A stretch of 64,000 nt of DNA from Amorphophallus konjac (GCA_022559845.1 CM040118.1:156756331-156820330), one strand, 5' to 3'; shown: positions 1 through 11,277, counted from the stretch's first letter. Program-made: numbers and translations. Notes: a model not told the origin generated them from the sequence alone.

Positions 1-1010
1 CGGGCGTCTAGCCCTGGGTCTCAGCTCCAGCAACACCCAACATGGGCGTCTAGCCCTGGGTCTCCGCTCCAGCAACACCCAACACGGGCGTCTAGCCCTG
101 GGTCTCCGCTCCAGCAACACCCAAGACGGGCGTCTAGCCCTGGGTCTCAGTTCCAGCAACGCCCAAGATGGGCGTCTAGCCCTGGGTCTCAGTTCCAGCA
201 ACACCCAAGATGGGCATCTAGTCCTAGGTCTTAGTTCCAGCAACACCCAAGACGGGCATCTAGCCCTGGGCCTCAGTTACAGCAACACCCAAGATAGGCG
301 TCTAGCCCTGGGTCTCAATTCCAGCAACGCCCAAGACGGGTGTCTAGCCCTGGGTCTTAGTTCCAACAACACCCAATATGGGCTTTCCGCCCTAGGTCCT
401 TACTACCCCAACACCCAAGATGGGCTTTCCGCCGCGGGTCTCAACTACATCAACACCCAAGACAGGCTTCTCGCCCTAGGTCTCAGCTACCTCAATACCC
501 AAGATGGCCGCTCCGCCCTGGGTCCCAGTATTCCTGCATCACCAGCACCCAAGAAGGGGCATTCAGCCCTGGGTTCCAGCTCCAGCAAAACCAAAAAAAA
601 AAGGGGGGCCGTCTAGCTCTAGGATCCGGCTCCAGTAGCACCCAAGGCGGGGGTTCAGCCCCGGGTTCTAGCTCTATCAACACCTAGGACGGGTCGTCTG
701 CCCTGGAATCCAGTTCCATCAATACCCAAGACGGGTGTTCTGCCCTGGGATCCAGTTCCATCAACACCTAAGACTGGGCGTTCAGCCCCGGGTCCCAGCT
801 TTATCGACACCCAAGACAGGCATTCGGCCTCAGGTCCTAGCTTTATCAGCACCCGAGACGGGCCTCCCGCCCCGGGTTCCAGTTTCGACAATGCCCACGA
901 CCGACATCCAGTCCGAGGTCCCAGCACCATCAGCATTCAAGATGGGCTTCTAGCTCTGGAACCCAGCGTCATCAAGCACTTAGTTCGGGTTTCTAGTCCC
1001 GGATCCCAGC
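1..1010. repeat. 42-bp tandem array (element E copy A)
   Basis: The unit is about 42 bp. Its core GGGCGTCTAGCCCTGGGTCT starts at 2, 44 and 86 and recurs after that, each time followed by CCAGCAACACCCAAGA-type sequence. The first ~350 bases are regular; units then diverge and blur out near 1010. The unit length is divisible by three, so short open frames appear on both strands, but they match no protein I know. I read this as the start of a hypervariable non-coding array in giant element E. Confidence 0.9.
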
Positions 1011-2089
1011 TTCATGAACTGCTAATATAGGCTTTCAGCCTCGGGCACTAGCTTCGCCAACACCCAGAACGAGCGTCAAGCTCTGGGTCACCATCCCTCT
1101 GACATCCCCAGTTCACAACATGGGTCACGAACCCCGAGTTCCGGCAACAACTCCGACGGCCCAAGTGAACACCAAGTTCTAGGTCACCATTCTGTCGGCC
1201 CCAGCTCGGGCACTGCACTCTCGAGTTCCAACTACATCAGCACTCACCAGAAATGCCATGCTCTAGACAACCTCGGATAGGGTTTGTTCGGTCCACCACA
1301 TTGGTGCTGAGTCAACCTCGGCCCTGCAAACAAAAAGGGGGTGCCATAGCGGCTGCAAAAATAGGTGACACACCGCCGCCACCCCTACCTCCAGAAGACC
1401 AGGTGAAGCTCAGAGAAGCTGATGCACCAGTATCACACTGGGGGCAATCACCCCGGTCCAGTATCCAGCCTTCCAAGCCTAAGCAATGGGGGAAACTCCA
1501 AGGAGGAGCGTCGGTCCTCCCTCAGATGAAGATGGGTCATTAGAAAAGAGGCCCAACCCATTCGGAGGTCCTAAGTCAAGAGGTCCCTCCATTCACCAGA
1601 AGGGTACCAAGCTCAAAAGCCAGCAGAGTGAAAGTGGGTGAATCTCGCCGACACCCGCCCAGTAGCTCCAAAGAAACTCCACATACGTCAGCTAACGACT
1701 CGGTGGAATCCCTGCCAACGCCACCTGGTGACGCCGGCGAAGCTCAGTCGGGTCCTCTACCGGTGGCTACCAGCATACCCTGGTGGGAAGTCTATCCCTT
1801 CAGTATTTATTATGTCCGAAGGGGTAGGAACACCCAGGTGGACACCCTGTCCAAGCGTGGCTTCGGCCATCATGTTCAACAAGGCCAAGCCACCCAGATC
1901 CCAGTCAAGGTCCCAGCCACCTACAGCAAAGACCAGCCATTCTCTGGATCCACCCTAAAGTCTCGAGCTACTCGATTGGGGGCCGATCCACATTTGCTTC
2001 TGCAACAGCAACAAGTTGTCAATGACGCAACCCTCGGGCAACGTCCCCCGACAGCAACAAGCTAAGGACGACAGCCGCAAGGCTCACAG
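1011..2089. other. Degenerate E interior, no gene seen
   Basis: This stretch continues the GC-rich, CCAGC/AACACC-flavoured sequence of the array but without clear periodicity. A 145-codon frame at 1628-2065 has no recognisable domain and a composition like the surrounding repeats. The last 50 bases (GACAGCAACAAGCTAAGGA) recur before the other two 'GNRA' blocks, so a roughly 1-kb macro-repeat unit ends here. Confidence 0.6.
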
Positions 2090-2366
2090 GTACCAAAAAA
2101 AAAAAAACAAATAAAAAAGGGGCTAAAAAAATAGAGATGCCCTGGCGGACTCAGCCATTCTCTCCATAAGGTGGCTGGGGGCAAAAAGGCCACAAACCCA
2201 GCGGAGGTGAAAACCCGCGAGGGCACCTCAGGCAAAATCAGGTTATCCCTCGGTGTGAAAACCCATAAGGGCGCATCGGAAAAAGCAAAAGGGGGCCAGC
2301 TCTGGCGAAAACCCAAAAGGGCGGTAGAGCTGGTAAAGAGAAAAACAAAAATCTATCTTCCTCTCT
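2090..2366 (+). repeat. GNRA-hairpin block, copy 1 of 3
   Basis: An A-rich run is followed by TAGAGATGCCCTGGCGGACTC, a GGTGGCTGGGGGCAAA motif and three AAAACCC-NNNN-GGG mini-hairpins at 2214-2223 (loop GCGA), 2262-2271 (ATAA) and 2312-2321 (AAAA). It closes with GAGCTGGTAAAGAG. The same order of motifs recurs at 3105 and 4062, so this is one conserved block repeated at about 1-kb spacing. Only the first loop of this copy is GNRA. Confidence 0.85.
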
Positions 2367-3104
2367 AGGAACAGCCAACCACCTCACCCTAAATCCCTGA
2401 CCGCCCCACCACAATAGTGGGTCATCATACCTTCTTCTGGCTATCACACCATAACGATCGGCCTACACCCAATTTTTGACCAATACACCATCATGGTTGG
2501 TCACCACCCAGCATCCAGGTCAATACACCATCATGGTCGACCTTCCTGTTCCTCCTAGTCTCACACTATCCCTGTTTGCCGCTACCCTTTTGACCTATAT
2601 GCCGCCATGGCTGGTCAAGCCCCCACCTTGGTCGTCCTCCTTCACAGTCGACCTACACATACCCTTGACTAAGCACCTCCATAGTCAATCCAACACCTGA
2701 TCTCTGGCCAAAACACCATAATGCTTGGTCTACACATCACCCAGTTCCTCACCGATACACCTTATCAGTTAGTTAAATCCCTAACCTTTGGCCAATATGC
2801 CTCTTTGGTCAGCCTACGTCAATTCTTGGCCTATACGCCACCACAACCCACAACCTCAGCCTTTGCATCATCAAAGTCGATATGTTCAAGCTTCAGTCCA
2901 AGCTCTAGCTGCAAGCTACATGGATTAGCCAGCCCTAAGGTCTACGTGAAGCTCTAGATTGCTCGGTGATTAGCCAAGCCCCATCAAGCGACTCTAGCAT
3001 CAACAACAGAGGATCAACAATAATGATCCCACCGACAGCGTCCTTTGACAACAGCAAGCTAAGGACACCCAGTGCCAGTCACCGAACAGCTAAAAGGCTC
3101 TCAG
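2367..3104. repeat. Degenerate CACCA/ATGGTTGGTC array
   Basis: Loose repeats of the type CAATACACCATCATGGT(T/C)GGTC and CTATAYGCCRCCAYGGTCGGCC are spaced irregularly at about 30-60 bp. No coding sequence is supported. The CC-N-ATGG-N-GGCC pattern is the same skeleton seen in the other E arrays. Confidence 0.7.
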
Positions 3105-3372
3105 ATAAACAAAAAAAAATAAAAAAAAATGGGGTTAAAAATAGAGATACCCCGGCGGACTCAGTCGCCCTCTTTCTCAAGAAAGCGGCTGGGGGCAAAG
3201 AGGCCAATAACCCAGCCAAGGTGAAAACCCGCGAGGGCACCTTAGGCAAAATCGGGTAACCCCCCGGTATGAAAACCCGTAAGGGCGTACCAGAAAAAGC
3301 AAAAGGGGGCCAGCTCTGGCAAAAACCCGAAAGGGTGGCAGAGCTGGTAAAAAGAACAAAAATAAAATTTAT
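3105..3372 (+). repeat. GNRA-hairpin block, copy 2 of 3
   Basis: This copy has the same motif order as copy 1. All three mini-hairpins have GNRA-type loops: 3228-3237 (GCGA), 3276-3285 (GTAA) and 3326-3335 (GAAA), each closed by CCC/GGG. The sequence between the hairpins (CCTTAGGCAAAATCGGGTAA, AAAGCAAAAGGGGGCCAGCT) is also well conserved among the copies. Confidence 0.85.
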
Positions 3373-4061
3373 CTTCTCCCTCAGCTGGGGCAACCAACTA
3401 CCCACCTTCCAGCAATCATATCCCTGGCCCGTAGGCCCGTACCAGTCCCTGACTAATCCCCTGCTCCAGTTTATAAATCTTGCACCTCCCTATCGGCCAT
3501 ATACCATTACATTTGGCCTAAACTAGCTTCCCAGGCCACTCCCCTCCCATGGTGGCCTATACCAGTCCCTGGCTAGTACACATCTCTAGCTCGTTGATCT
3601 TACACTCCCCAGTTAGCCATACACCACCCCAGTTGGCTCACACTTCCTTCGGCCTTACACCTCCACGGTCGGCCCATATACACCAGCAATTCATGCATTA
3701 GTCCACTCATTCATTCCAGCAAATCTCAGCCTACACGCCACCTCGGTTGGCCCCTACATCACAACAACCTTGGATCCATCTATCATGAGAATCCATCAAC
3801 CCATAATTCCCAGTCACCAGCCTATCATGGTCGAGTCACCATGAACCCGGTCATCACTCCAGTAATACGCCGTAAAGGCATACCAGTTCCCAGATCCCAG
3901 TCATGATTCCAACAATACGCCACTATGGCACACTAGTTCCCAGACCACCCGTCAAAGCCACTACCATGGCTACGACGACGACAAGCCATCAACAGCACAA
4001 ACTCCAGGTTCCATCCCCTGACAGCAGCACGCTACGGATGGCAGCCACAAGGATCCCAGGT
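3373..4061. repeat. Degenerate GGCCATA/CGGTTGGCC array
   Basis: Irregular units contain TGGCCATATACCA, CCAGTTGGCTCACAC and AATACGCC-N-AGGCATACCAGTTCCCAG. The last of these prefigures the CCAGTTCCAG arrays further right. No gene is seen. The final 50 bases repeat the GACAGCAGCACGCTACGGA motif that precedes each GNRA block. Confidence 0.65.
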
Positions 4062-4306
4062 CAAAAAAAATCGGGTTAAAAATAGAGATACCCCGGCGGG
4101 CTCAGTCAACTCTCTCTACGAGGTGACTGGGGGCAAAAATTGCCACCAACCCAACTGAGGTGAAAACCCGAGAGGGCGTCTTAGGTAAAATCGGGTAACC
4201 CCTCGGTGTGAAAACCCGCAAGGGCACAATGGAAAAAGCAAAAGGGGGCCAACTCTGGCGAAAACCCGCAAGGGTTGTAGAGCTAGAAAAGAGAAAACAA
4301 AAAAAA
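4062..4306 (+). repeat. GNRA-hairpin block, copy 3 of 3
   Basis: This is the third copy of the block. Its three CCC/GGG mini-hairpins all have GNRA-type loops: 4167-4176 (GAGA), 4215-4224 (GCAA) and 4265-4274 (GCAA). It starts without the long A-run of the other copies but keeps GGGGTTAAAAATAGAGATACC-like sequence. Confidence 0.85.
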
Positions 4307-5412
4307 CTCTCTCCCTCTCTACTCCTCACTGATGGAAGTCATCAATCATGATATCTTGCCCATGGCGACCTCAGCATCACTTCACAACATCGGTGGCCAT
4401 TGCGCCCCCGAGGGTCGGCCATCGCCAATTCCAGCCCCAGTATTTGGCTATACACCTCCACGGTTAGCCGACTAGCTCCTGTATTTCAGTTACTACACAC
4501 CAGTAGTCAGCCGCCAGCTCCCAGTTCCAGTTTCGGCTACAACGCCTTCCTAGGCCAGCCGCTCAGCCTCTAGTCCCAGTTTCGGCTACAACGCCTTCAC
4601 AGGCTAGCCGCCCAGTTCCAGTCCCAACTTCAGCTACAACGCCTTCATAGGCCAGTCGCCCAGTTTTCAGTTCCAGTTTCGGCTACAACGCCTTTATAGG
4701 CTAGCCTCCCAGTTCCAGTTCTAGTTTCTGGTCCCAACATTTCGGCTACAATGCCTCCACAGGCCAGCCGCCTAGTTCCACATCCAGTTACCAGTCCTAG
4801 TATTCAGGCTACAACGCCTCCACAGGCCAGCTGCCCAGGTCCAGTTTCAGTCACCAGTCCCAGTATTCGGCTACAACACCTCAATGGTTAGCCAACCAGC
4901 TCCAGTCCCAATCCCGGTCTCTAGCTATGCCACCATGACAACGTGCCAGCCAACCTCAACTCCAACTCCCCAGACTAAACAATACTAGTAACATAGGCCA
5001 ACACACCCTCTCGGGTCGGCCTCCAGCTCCCAGACTCCAATAACATAGGCCAACACACCCTCTCGGGTCGGCCACCGGCTTCCAGTCTCCAGCAACATAG
5101 GCCGAAGCACCCTTACGGGTAGGCCTCCAGCTTCCAGCCCCCAGTAATATAGGTCAACACACCCTTATGGGTAGACCTCCAATCCCTAGCAACGTGGGCC
5201 AAAACAACCTCGCGGGTCGGCCTCTGGCCTCCAGTCACCAGCAATACAAGCCAATACACCCTTACGGGTTAGGCTCCAGCTTCCAGCTTCCAGTCCCCAG
5301 TCCTCTGGGTCAACACCTCCTTATGGATTATCCTCCAGCTTCCAGTCTCTAGCCATCCAAGCCAGCATGCCTCATTCAAGCAGGCCTCCAGCACCCAGCC
5401 TTCGATATCCAG
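4307..5412. repeat. ~60-bp tandem array (E copy A)
   Basis: Units of about 60 bp read CCAGTTTCGGCTACAACGCC-N-AGGCCAGCCGCC (4480-4960) and then CAGCAACATAGGCCAACACACC-type with CTCGGGTCGGCCTCCAGC (4960-5400). The array stops at 5412 where a chromovirus inserted and resumes at 25784. Reverse-complement versions of these units are found at 62580-63260, in copy B of E. Confidence 0.85.
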
Positions 5413-6786
5413 TGTCACGCCCCGAGCCTTTATTATAGCGGAAGACTCGCTCGAGGAACGTGAACAGCCGACATGGTAAGCCTCTTGCAAGCAAGAACGA
5501 CCAGAGCGCAAGGCAATCACACATAAGAATACAATCGCACAATATTTACTCAACTTCAACTTTCATTAATAATCAAATCAAATATTCGAATACAACCACT
5601 AATTCAACTTCCATCATGCTAGACTTAAGAAATAAGAAATTACATAAACTCGATCTAAACAATGTAAACTTCCTAAGTCTTCGCTCATTCTTTATTCACT
5701 CTCGGATCCGCTACTTGAACATTCCGAATCCGACCCGACTCACTTCTATTTCCTAAAAAAGAATGGTAATAGGTAATGAGCACACTTACCTAGTAGGTAT
5801 CTTCGCATCAACATGAAGGCATTATTAAAGTAATTAACATTTTTGCTCTAGATGAATAAGGTAAAATCATGCGAATGCAATCAATCATGCGATTAAACCA
5901 AAGTATGTAAGATAGAATGAGAGCAAGTATGAACTAGCAAGAATGTTATAAAAACATGATATGGCCTTTCATGAACAAGAATGTAACGAGAATGTACTAG
6001 CAAGCCACATAATCATCACTCCAGTATCTTTTGCTTATGAGCAAGTACTTCATGAATTTCTGTGGAATATCAAGAAAGTCATGTAGAAGTATCAATCATG
6101 CTGTATCGTGTTGTGGATTTTTACTTATTTATAAAGAAAGTACTCCCAGCGCAATGCGACGCCAGTAGCATCATACCCCATTGTTTATAATAGTATGTTT
6201 CCGACAATCAGCCGAGGGGACTAGCATAGAGCCCTTGAACACAATCAGTGCTCGATCGCATCTTCAAGTATAAATCAAATTTTTTCCATGCATGTAACAA
6301 TAAAGTATGGCCAAGAATGTACAATTCCAACAAGCTCTTGATAACAGTAATTCAATGAATGAATGCTTTAATAAGAGTCATGAGAAATCAAGAATGACTT
6401 ATACTATGTTATGCTTATGAAAATAAATCGGCAGCATAACGGTACATTCTTTTTTTTCCATTCATTATATTAGGTTTCTTGATCAATATGATAAGTTCTA
6501 GATCATCAAGAGTCCATCTAGAAACCTTGGAGTTTCAACCCTTGGTCAAACCTCGGGTTAAAATACTCAAGCAGTGTGACGGTCGTGTACTGGGCCGTTA
6601 CATGATGTGACGCTCCAGTATTGGGCCATTACATTTGTCTGAATCCAGAACTAAGAAATCGAACTCAGTTGGATGTGACAGTCGTATATTGGGCCGTTAC
6701 ATGCGCCTGACGGTCCAATATAGATCTGTTACATTGCTAGAACCAGAAAACATTGATAGTGCTTTCTAATCAATTGGGTTTTAATA

Positions 6787-6844
6787 GTACAACCAACTCA
6801 GCGTCTTAGTGGGAATCCCAGGCTCGCAGAGAATTACGGAGGCC
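6787..6844 (-). other. Conserved leader stem-loop, copy 1
   Basis: In sense (minus) orientation this reads GGCCTCCGTAATTCTCTGCG, then a stem CCTGG / CTAAG around loop GATTCCCA, then GACGCTGAGTTGGTTGTAC. The stem (6805-6809 with 6818-6822) has one mismatch and one wobble, so this is the weakest of the five copies. It lies about 1.3 kb downstream of the TATA position. Confidence 0.7.
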
Positions 6845-8233
6845 TTGAAACAATATTTCCTAGTCCATTGGAAGGAATATCTAATAGAGAGGTCCTCATG
6901 TTCAAGAATAATGTTCCTATAGTGCAAAGTGTAAACTAATAGATAACATACTGGAATATGTGCCATGTACTTAAAGAAATGACTCTATTGACAGAGAGGA
7001 TGTATAACAATAGGGAATCATGATAAAACTCCGTTAATACATCTTTGGAAAATCATGATTTAGATACAAAACTATAGAATTTTGGTACATGAAATTAACA
7101 TAACTTAAAATAATTTAAGATACCTACATTATGTAATTTCTATCATGAATCAGTAAATAATCATAAAGATTTGAAATTAGGTCAAGACTTAGATAACTAA
7201 GCACACTTATAAGTTAACTTGACTGATTTTCAATTCGGTCTACGATTATCCTGACGGTCGAGGATGGGGGCGTCACAGTGATTGTGACGGTCTATCGAGG
7301 GGCCGTTACAGTAGTGTAACGCTCCATCTATGGTCCGTCAGAGACAACAGAGTAATCTATATACAACAGAGAGTGTGACGGCTTATCGTAAGGCCGTTAC
7401 AGTAATGTGACGGTCTAAGTCTGATGCGTCAGAGTCTCTGCTGATAGTACAAAGAATTTAAAAGACTATGATTTGGAAACATGTCATGTTTTTGAAAAAG
7501 ATCTAACTATCCTAGTCATGATAAATGAAGTAAGAGTCTGTCTAGATGCATAGGTTGCAGTGAATTAGCAAGATCATATCTTTTATCTTTGATTAAGGCT
7601 AAGGATAATTATGCATGCATGACCCTACTAAAACATGAAATTCATAGTCTATAATGCATGAAATCAAGTACAATCAGAGGGCTTTTATCCCTAACAAGAT
7701 ATTTTTACCAATCATGAGATTACCTACCTCTTAACTAGGCTTTAAGCTTCTAATTTGAATCTGAAAATTGAGCCCTAGCTCTGCTTTCCCAGCGATTTTC
7801 CAGCAACTTCCTGCTGCTCTATCTCTCCAACCTCTTGTCCTAAAGATGTGAAATTTTGAGGGTAAGAATATAAAACTAAGGTGATCAAAAAGTTCTAAAG
7901 GATTGAATTCTAATTACCTCGTTTAGACATCCTAATCTCTTGATCTTCAGGGGTCCTTTGCTCTGAATCCTGAGTTACTATGGTCGAACCAGCAACTTTG
8001 GAAGCTTCAATCTCCTTGGTTGCATGATCTCCTAGCACGAAATTTGGAGAACTATTAGTCTAAAATATACTAAAAAAAATCTTCTAAAAAGCCTACCCAA
8101 AATTCTATCTCCTTACCTTGATTCTTTACGAGCCAAAAGTAAGGGTCGCTCAGTTCAGAACTAGGTCCTATTTATGGGGTTTTGAAGATTAGATCAATTT
8201 GGAATCAAATATCAAGCACCCGGGAGGCATCAA

Positions 8234-8746
8234 ATGAAGATAGTGAGATGGTTATGCCCGCCTTGGCCATCTATAAAACTAAATACTGATGGAGCCAGCA
8301 AGCTATCTGGAGACACTGGAGGAGGTGGTATTATCAGAGACCACAGAGGCAAGGCTATTATTGCATTCTCTCATTTTTATGGTCAATCCAATCCACTTAT
8401 AGCTGAAGCTCGTGCCCTTCTTGATGGAATCAAATACTTGAAGACTGTGAACTCAAATCCAGCCCTAATTGAATGCGACTCTCTCACCCTTGTCCGCATT
8501 GTGAAAAAGGATACTCATTGCCCTTGGTCTATTCTTAGCTTTGTCAGAGAAATCTGGAACATTATATCTCAGCAGGATTCTTTGTCTCATATCTACAGAG
8601 AAGCCAATTCTGTTGCAGACCTGCTTGCCTCATTAGCTTGCACCACTAAATGTAATTCTTTTTACTCTTATGATGAGCTACCTTCCATTATAAAAGGTGC
8701 GGCTCGGCTGGACTCACTAGGCTTGCCTAGTATTAGATTGATGTAA
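8234..8746 (+). pseudogene. LINE ORF2 C-terminal RNase H domain
   Basis: A 170-codon open frame encodes an RVT_3-type RNase H as found at the C-terminus of plant L1 ORF2 and in related domesticated proteins. Visible motifs in order: IKLNTDGASK (first Asp, about residue 18), AEARALLDGI (Glu, about 60), IECDSLTLV (Asp, about 80) and SHIYREANSVADLLA (about 118-132). The acidic residues are present, so the domain looks intact, but the endonuclease and reverse transcriptase upstream are absent because the insertion is 5'-truncated. The annotated ATG is simply the first in frame. It is probably not expressed as a gene. Confidence 0.85.
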
Positions 8747-8871
8747 TCATTTTCTCTATCAATAAAATTTTGCCTCCTAGTGGTCTGATGGTGGAGTGGC
8801 TTTCTCCTTACTGATAGTAAGGGGTGCACTCTCCCATTGTCTCCTAGGTTAGGCTCTTCTATTCAAAAAAA
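8747..8871 (+). other. LINE 3' UTR and A-tail
   Basis: After the TAA stop at 8744-8746 come AATAAA (8761-8766), a TGGTCTGATGGTGGAGTGGC segment and CTCCTAGGTTAGGCTCTTC, ending in an A-run. This segment abuts the 15-bp duplication, so it marks the 3' end of the LINE. Confidence 0.8.
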
Positions 8872-9377
8872 AAGATTAGATCAATTCTAGAGTTTTTAAT
8901 TTTTCAGAACCTAATCCCTGAGAGTCCTTAGTAATGTTATATACTCTCCCAAGTCGATCTTTTGTAGATAAGATCCTAAAGTTCTAATCTTTTTACTCGT
9001 TATTTCTTTCACGGAACTGATAGAATGTAACGCATCAAGACTGGTGCGTTACATGGCTGTGGCGGTCGCACGATAGACCGCTACATCCAACGTGCACAGA
9101 GTTCAAAATCAATCAAACTCTTTTGTTAATTATCCCTATTATTATCCATAAAAATTATATTTATCCTTAAAATACGTAAATAGGCTAAATAACCTTCTAG
9201 AATATGGGCCAAACTTAATGGGCTTGGTCCTTAAACCTTTTGGATTTTATTTAAATAGGCTAGGTTATTTATTTAACATAATTGGGCCTTATAATGACTT
9301 ATTAATCCAATAATCCATTTATTAATCTATTTAGCCCTTATAAGTTCTAGAAAGTTCTATAAATAACTCAAAAATTA

Positions 9378-9617
9378 TTACATAAATTCTGGGCCACTAC
9401 ACCCTCCCCCACTTAGAAGAATTTGGTCCCCAAATTCAATACATGGGTTATGGATTGTGTACTTACAGTTGAATAATTTTGGAAATCTTTTCCGGATGGC
9501 TGCTTCGGTTTCCCATGTTGCTTCATATGGCCATATTTTCTTCCATTGAATCTTGACTATAGGAATAACTTTATTTCTTAGTTGACGCACTTCTCGTTCT
9601 AGAATCTTTATTGACGT
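9378..9617 (-). pseudogene. Chromodomain end of chromovirus integrase
   Basis: The frame reads LRNKVIPIVKIQWK and continues IWPYEATWETEAAIRKRFPK, the typical type-II chromodomain at the C-terminus of plant chromovirus integrases. In the family it is thought to direct integration to particular chromatin. An in-frame stop (9618-9620) separates it from the integrase C-terminal domain upstream. The frame runs through the polypurine tract and a few codons into the LTR, which is common in this group. Confidence 0.85.
9402..9413 (-). other. Polypurine tract of chromovirus
   Basis: Minus-strand AGTGGGGGAGGG lies directly against the LTR start TGTAGTGG. Position and composition fit the plus-strand primer. 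A nearly identical tract (GAGGGGGAGGG) precedes the other chromovirus LTR at 34734. Confidence 0.9.
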
Positions 9618-9896
9618 TTATTCATACGTCATATCCTTCTGAATCTCCAGATTGTCATAAGTGATAATATGGTCACGATCATATACATATTTCTTTAGCA
9701 TAGAGACGTGAAATACGTCATGAACTCCTGCTAATTGTGGAGGTAAAGCTAGTTTGTAAGCCACTTCACCGACCCTTTCAAGAATTTCAAACGGATCAAT
9801 AAACCTTGGAGTTAGTTTGCCCTTAATGCCAAATCTCCGAATACCACGACCTGGAGAAACCTTGAGATACACATGGTCTCCTACTTGAAATTCCAA
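9618..9896 (-). pseudogene. Integrase C-terminal domain (chromovirus)
   Basis: Residues include [33 protein letters not shown] and [15 protein letters not shown], the conserved SH3-like (GPY/F-type) C-terminal domain of Ty3/gypsy integrases. It continues upstream in the same frame to about 9990 but is cut by an in-frame TAA near 9925. It therefore belongs to the pol remnant and not to an independent gene. Confidence 0.9.
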
Positions 9897-10046
9897 GTCA
9901 CATCTACGATTATCAGCATAAGACTTTTATCTATCTTGTGCCATCTTTATTCTCTCTTGAATAAGCTTGATCTTCTCTGTAGAATCTCTGATAATATCGG
10001 GGCCTAGGAATTATCTTTCCCCTATTTCACTCTAACATATTGGTGA

Positions 10047-10394
10047 TCAACAACTTTTTCCATATAGAGCTTCAAAAGGTGCCATTTGTATGCTAGTCTG
10101 GTAACTGTTGTTATATTCAAATTCTACCAGAGGCAAGTGATCATGCCAACTACCTCTATAATCAATAACACAAGCCCTGAGCATGTCTTCTACCACCTGA
10201 TTCGTTCTTTCTATCTGACCATCAGTTTGTGGATGAAAGGATGTGTTGAAATTCAATCTAGTCCCTAGTGACTATTGTAGACCCTTCCAAAACTGTAATG
10301 TGAATCGAGGATCTCTATCAGATATAATAGTGACGGGGACACCATGTAATTTGACAATTTCCTTTATGTATGATGTTGCCAGGATATCCACAGA
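10047..10394 (-). pseudogene. Integrase core, second half (chromovirus)
   Basis: Two segments split by an in-frame TAG near 10271 read SDRDPRF (second catalytic Asp) and SFHPQTDGQIERTNQVVEDM (catalytic Glu in GQIE), then WHDHLPLVEFEYNNSYQTS and APFEALYG. These are the D and E of the DD35E integrase active site. Another stop follows APFEALYGKSC at 10047. The fold is recognisable but the reading frame is dead. Confidence 0.9.
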
Positions 10395-11081
10395 TCATCG
10401 ACTTTTGATTGGTATGAAATGTGCAGATTTAGTTAATCGGTCTATGATTACCCATATACCATCGTGCCCACCTCTTGTCTTAGGTAACCTCATAATGAAA
10501 TTCATCCCTATACTCTCCCATTTCCATTCGAGAATATTCAAGGGATGCAGTTTACCTGCGGGTCTAAACTGCTCTACCTTTACTTGTTGACAAGTGAGAC
10601 ATCGAGACACGAAATCAGCTATTTCTCTCTTCATGTTGGGCCACCAGAAATTTCTTTTGAGATCCTGATACATTTTTGTACTACCTGGGTGAATGGTATA
10701 CCTAGATTTATGTGCTTCTTCTAGAATCAATTTTTTCGTATCCTCATGGTCCGGTATACACACTCGGCCATTGAATAGCAATCTTCCATCCTTCGTAATA
10801 GAGAAATTCGGTCGGCGTTCAATATTAGCTTTAATATCTAGTAACACGAGATCCTCATTTTGCAACTTGACTAGATCCTCTATTAAGGTAGGTTGAGCTC
10901 GGATATTAGCCATGAAGCAATCTTCTTCCTTCCTGTCAATATCTAAGTTCAACTGAGTAAATTGAGGAATAAGATTAGTCATACTAATCATAAGACTTGA
11001 TAGCATACCCATTGGTTTTCTGCTGAGTGGATCCGCAACAGCATTAGCCTTGTCAGGATGATATTGAATAAGAAAAATCAA
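10395..11081 (-). pseudogene. Integrase zinc finger and first core half (chromovirus)
   Basis: A 228-codon open stretch covers the end of RNase H (QYHPDKANAVADPLSRK, residues ~6-22), a linker, the HHCC zinc-binding domain (HKSRYTIHPGSTKM ... SRCLTCQQVK, about 122-172) and the beginning of the integrase core with the first catalytic Asp in VIIDRLTKSAHF (about 212-223). Its frame is offset from the RNase H segment at 11053-11277, so one frameshift lies near 11080. Confidence 0.92.
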
Positions 11082-11277
11082 AATCCTTGAGACATTCCAA
11101 CCATCTTCTCTGCCTCATATTTAGCTCTTTTTGAGAAAATATATATTTCAAGCTCTTGTGGTCCGAGTAGATCGTAAACTTTTCTCCATAGAGATAATGA
11201 TGCCAAAATTTTAAGGTGAAAATGACAGCTGCTAACTCCAAATCATGCACATGATAATTTTCTTCGTGACGTTTCAA
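11053..11277 (-). pseudogene. RNase H domain, second half (chromovirus)
   Basis: Motifs YHVHDLELAAVIFTLKFWHH (Glu of the active site), FTIYSDHKSLKYIF (Asp) and LNMRQRRWLECLKDFDF are standard for the gypsy RNase H. It is separated by an in-frame stop at 11278-11280 from the first half and by a frameshift from the segment downstream. Confidence 0.9.

Larger units (their letters stand above)
8185..8886 (+). mobile_element. 5'-truncated LINE (plant L1-type)
   Basis: The insert at 8200-8871 is flanked by a perfect 15-bp duplication AAGATTAGATCAATT (8185-8199 and 8872-8886). It carries the end of a LINE ORF2 (RNase H), a 3'UTR with AATAAA at 8761-8766, and a short 3' A-run at 8865-8873. The sister LTR has the uninterrupted site near 25254-25270. 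Severe 5' truncation, the A-tail and a long variable duplication are standard for target-primed LINE insertion. Confidence 0.92.
5413..9401 (-). repeat. 3' LTR of chromovirus (contains LINE)
   Basis: This LTR matches 22494-25783 along its whole length except for a ~690-bp LINE insertion at 8200-8871 with its target duplication. It carries a weak TATA position at 8169-8176 (minus strand), several GACGG/CCGTTACA inverted repeats (6570-6735, 7250-7440, 9026-9090) and the conserved leader stem-loop at 6787-6844. Confidence 0.95.

Noticed and set aside
1628..2065. 145-codon open frame on the plus strand
   Set aside because: Composition is that of the surrounding repeats, there is no recognisable domain, and an overlapping frame of similar size exists. 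Chance opening in GC-rich repeat DNA is the better explanation.
2062..4329. Similar minus-strand peptides (SWPPFAFS ... PSRVFTS) in all three GNRA blocks
   Set aside because: The similarity follows from DNA conservation of the blocks. The flanks of the frames are not conserved, the stops differ, and the plus-strand loop pattern explains the conservation better.
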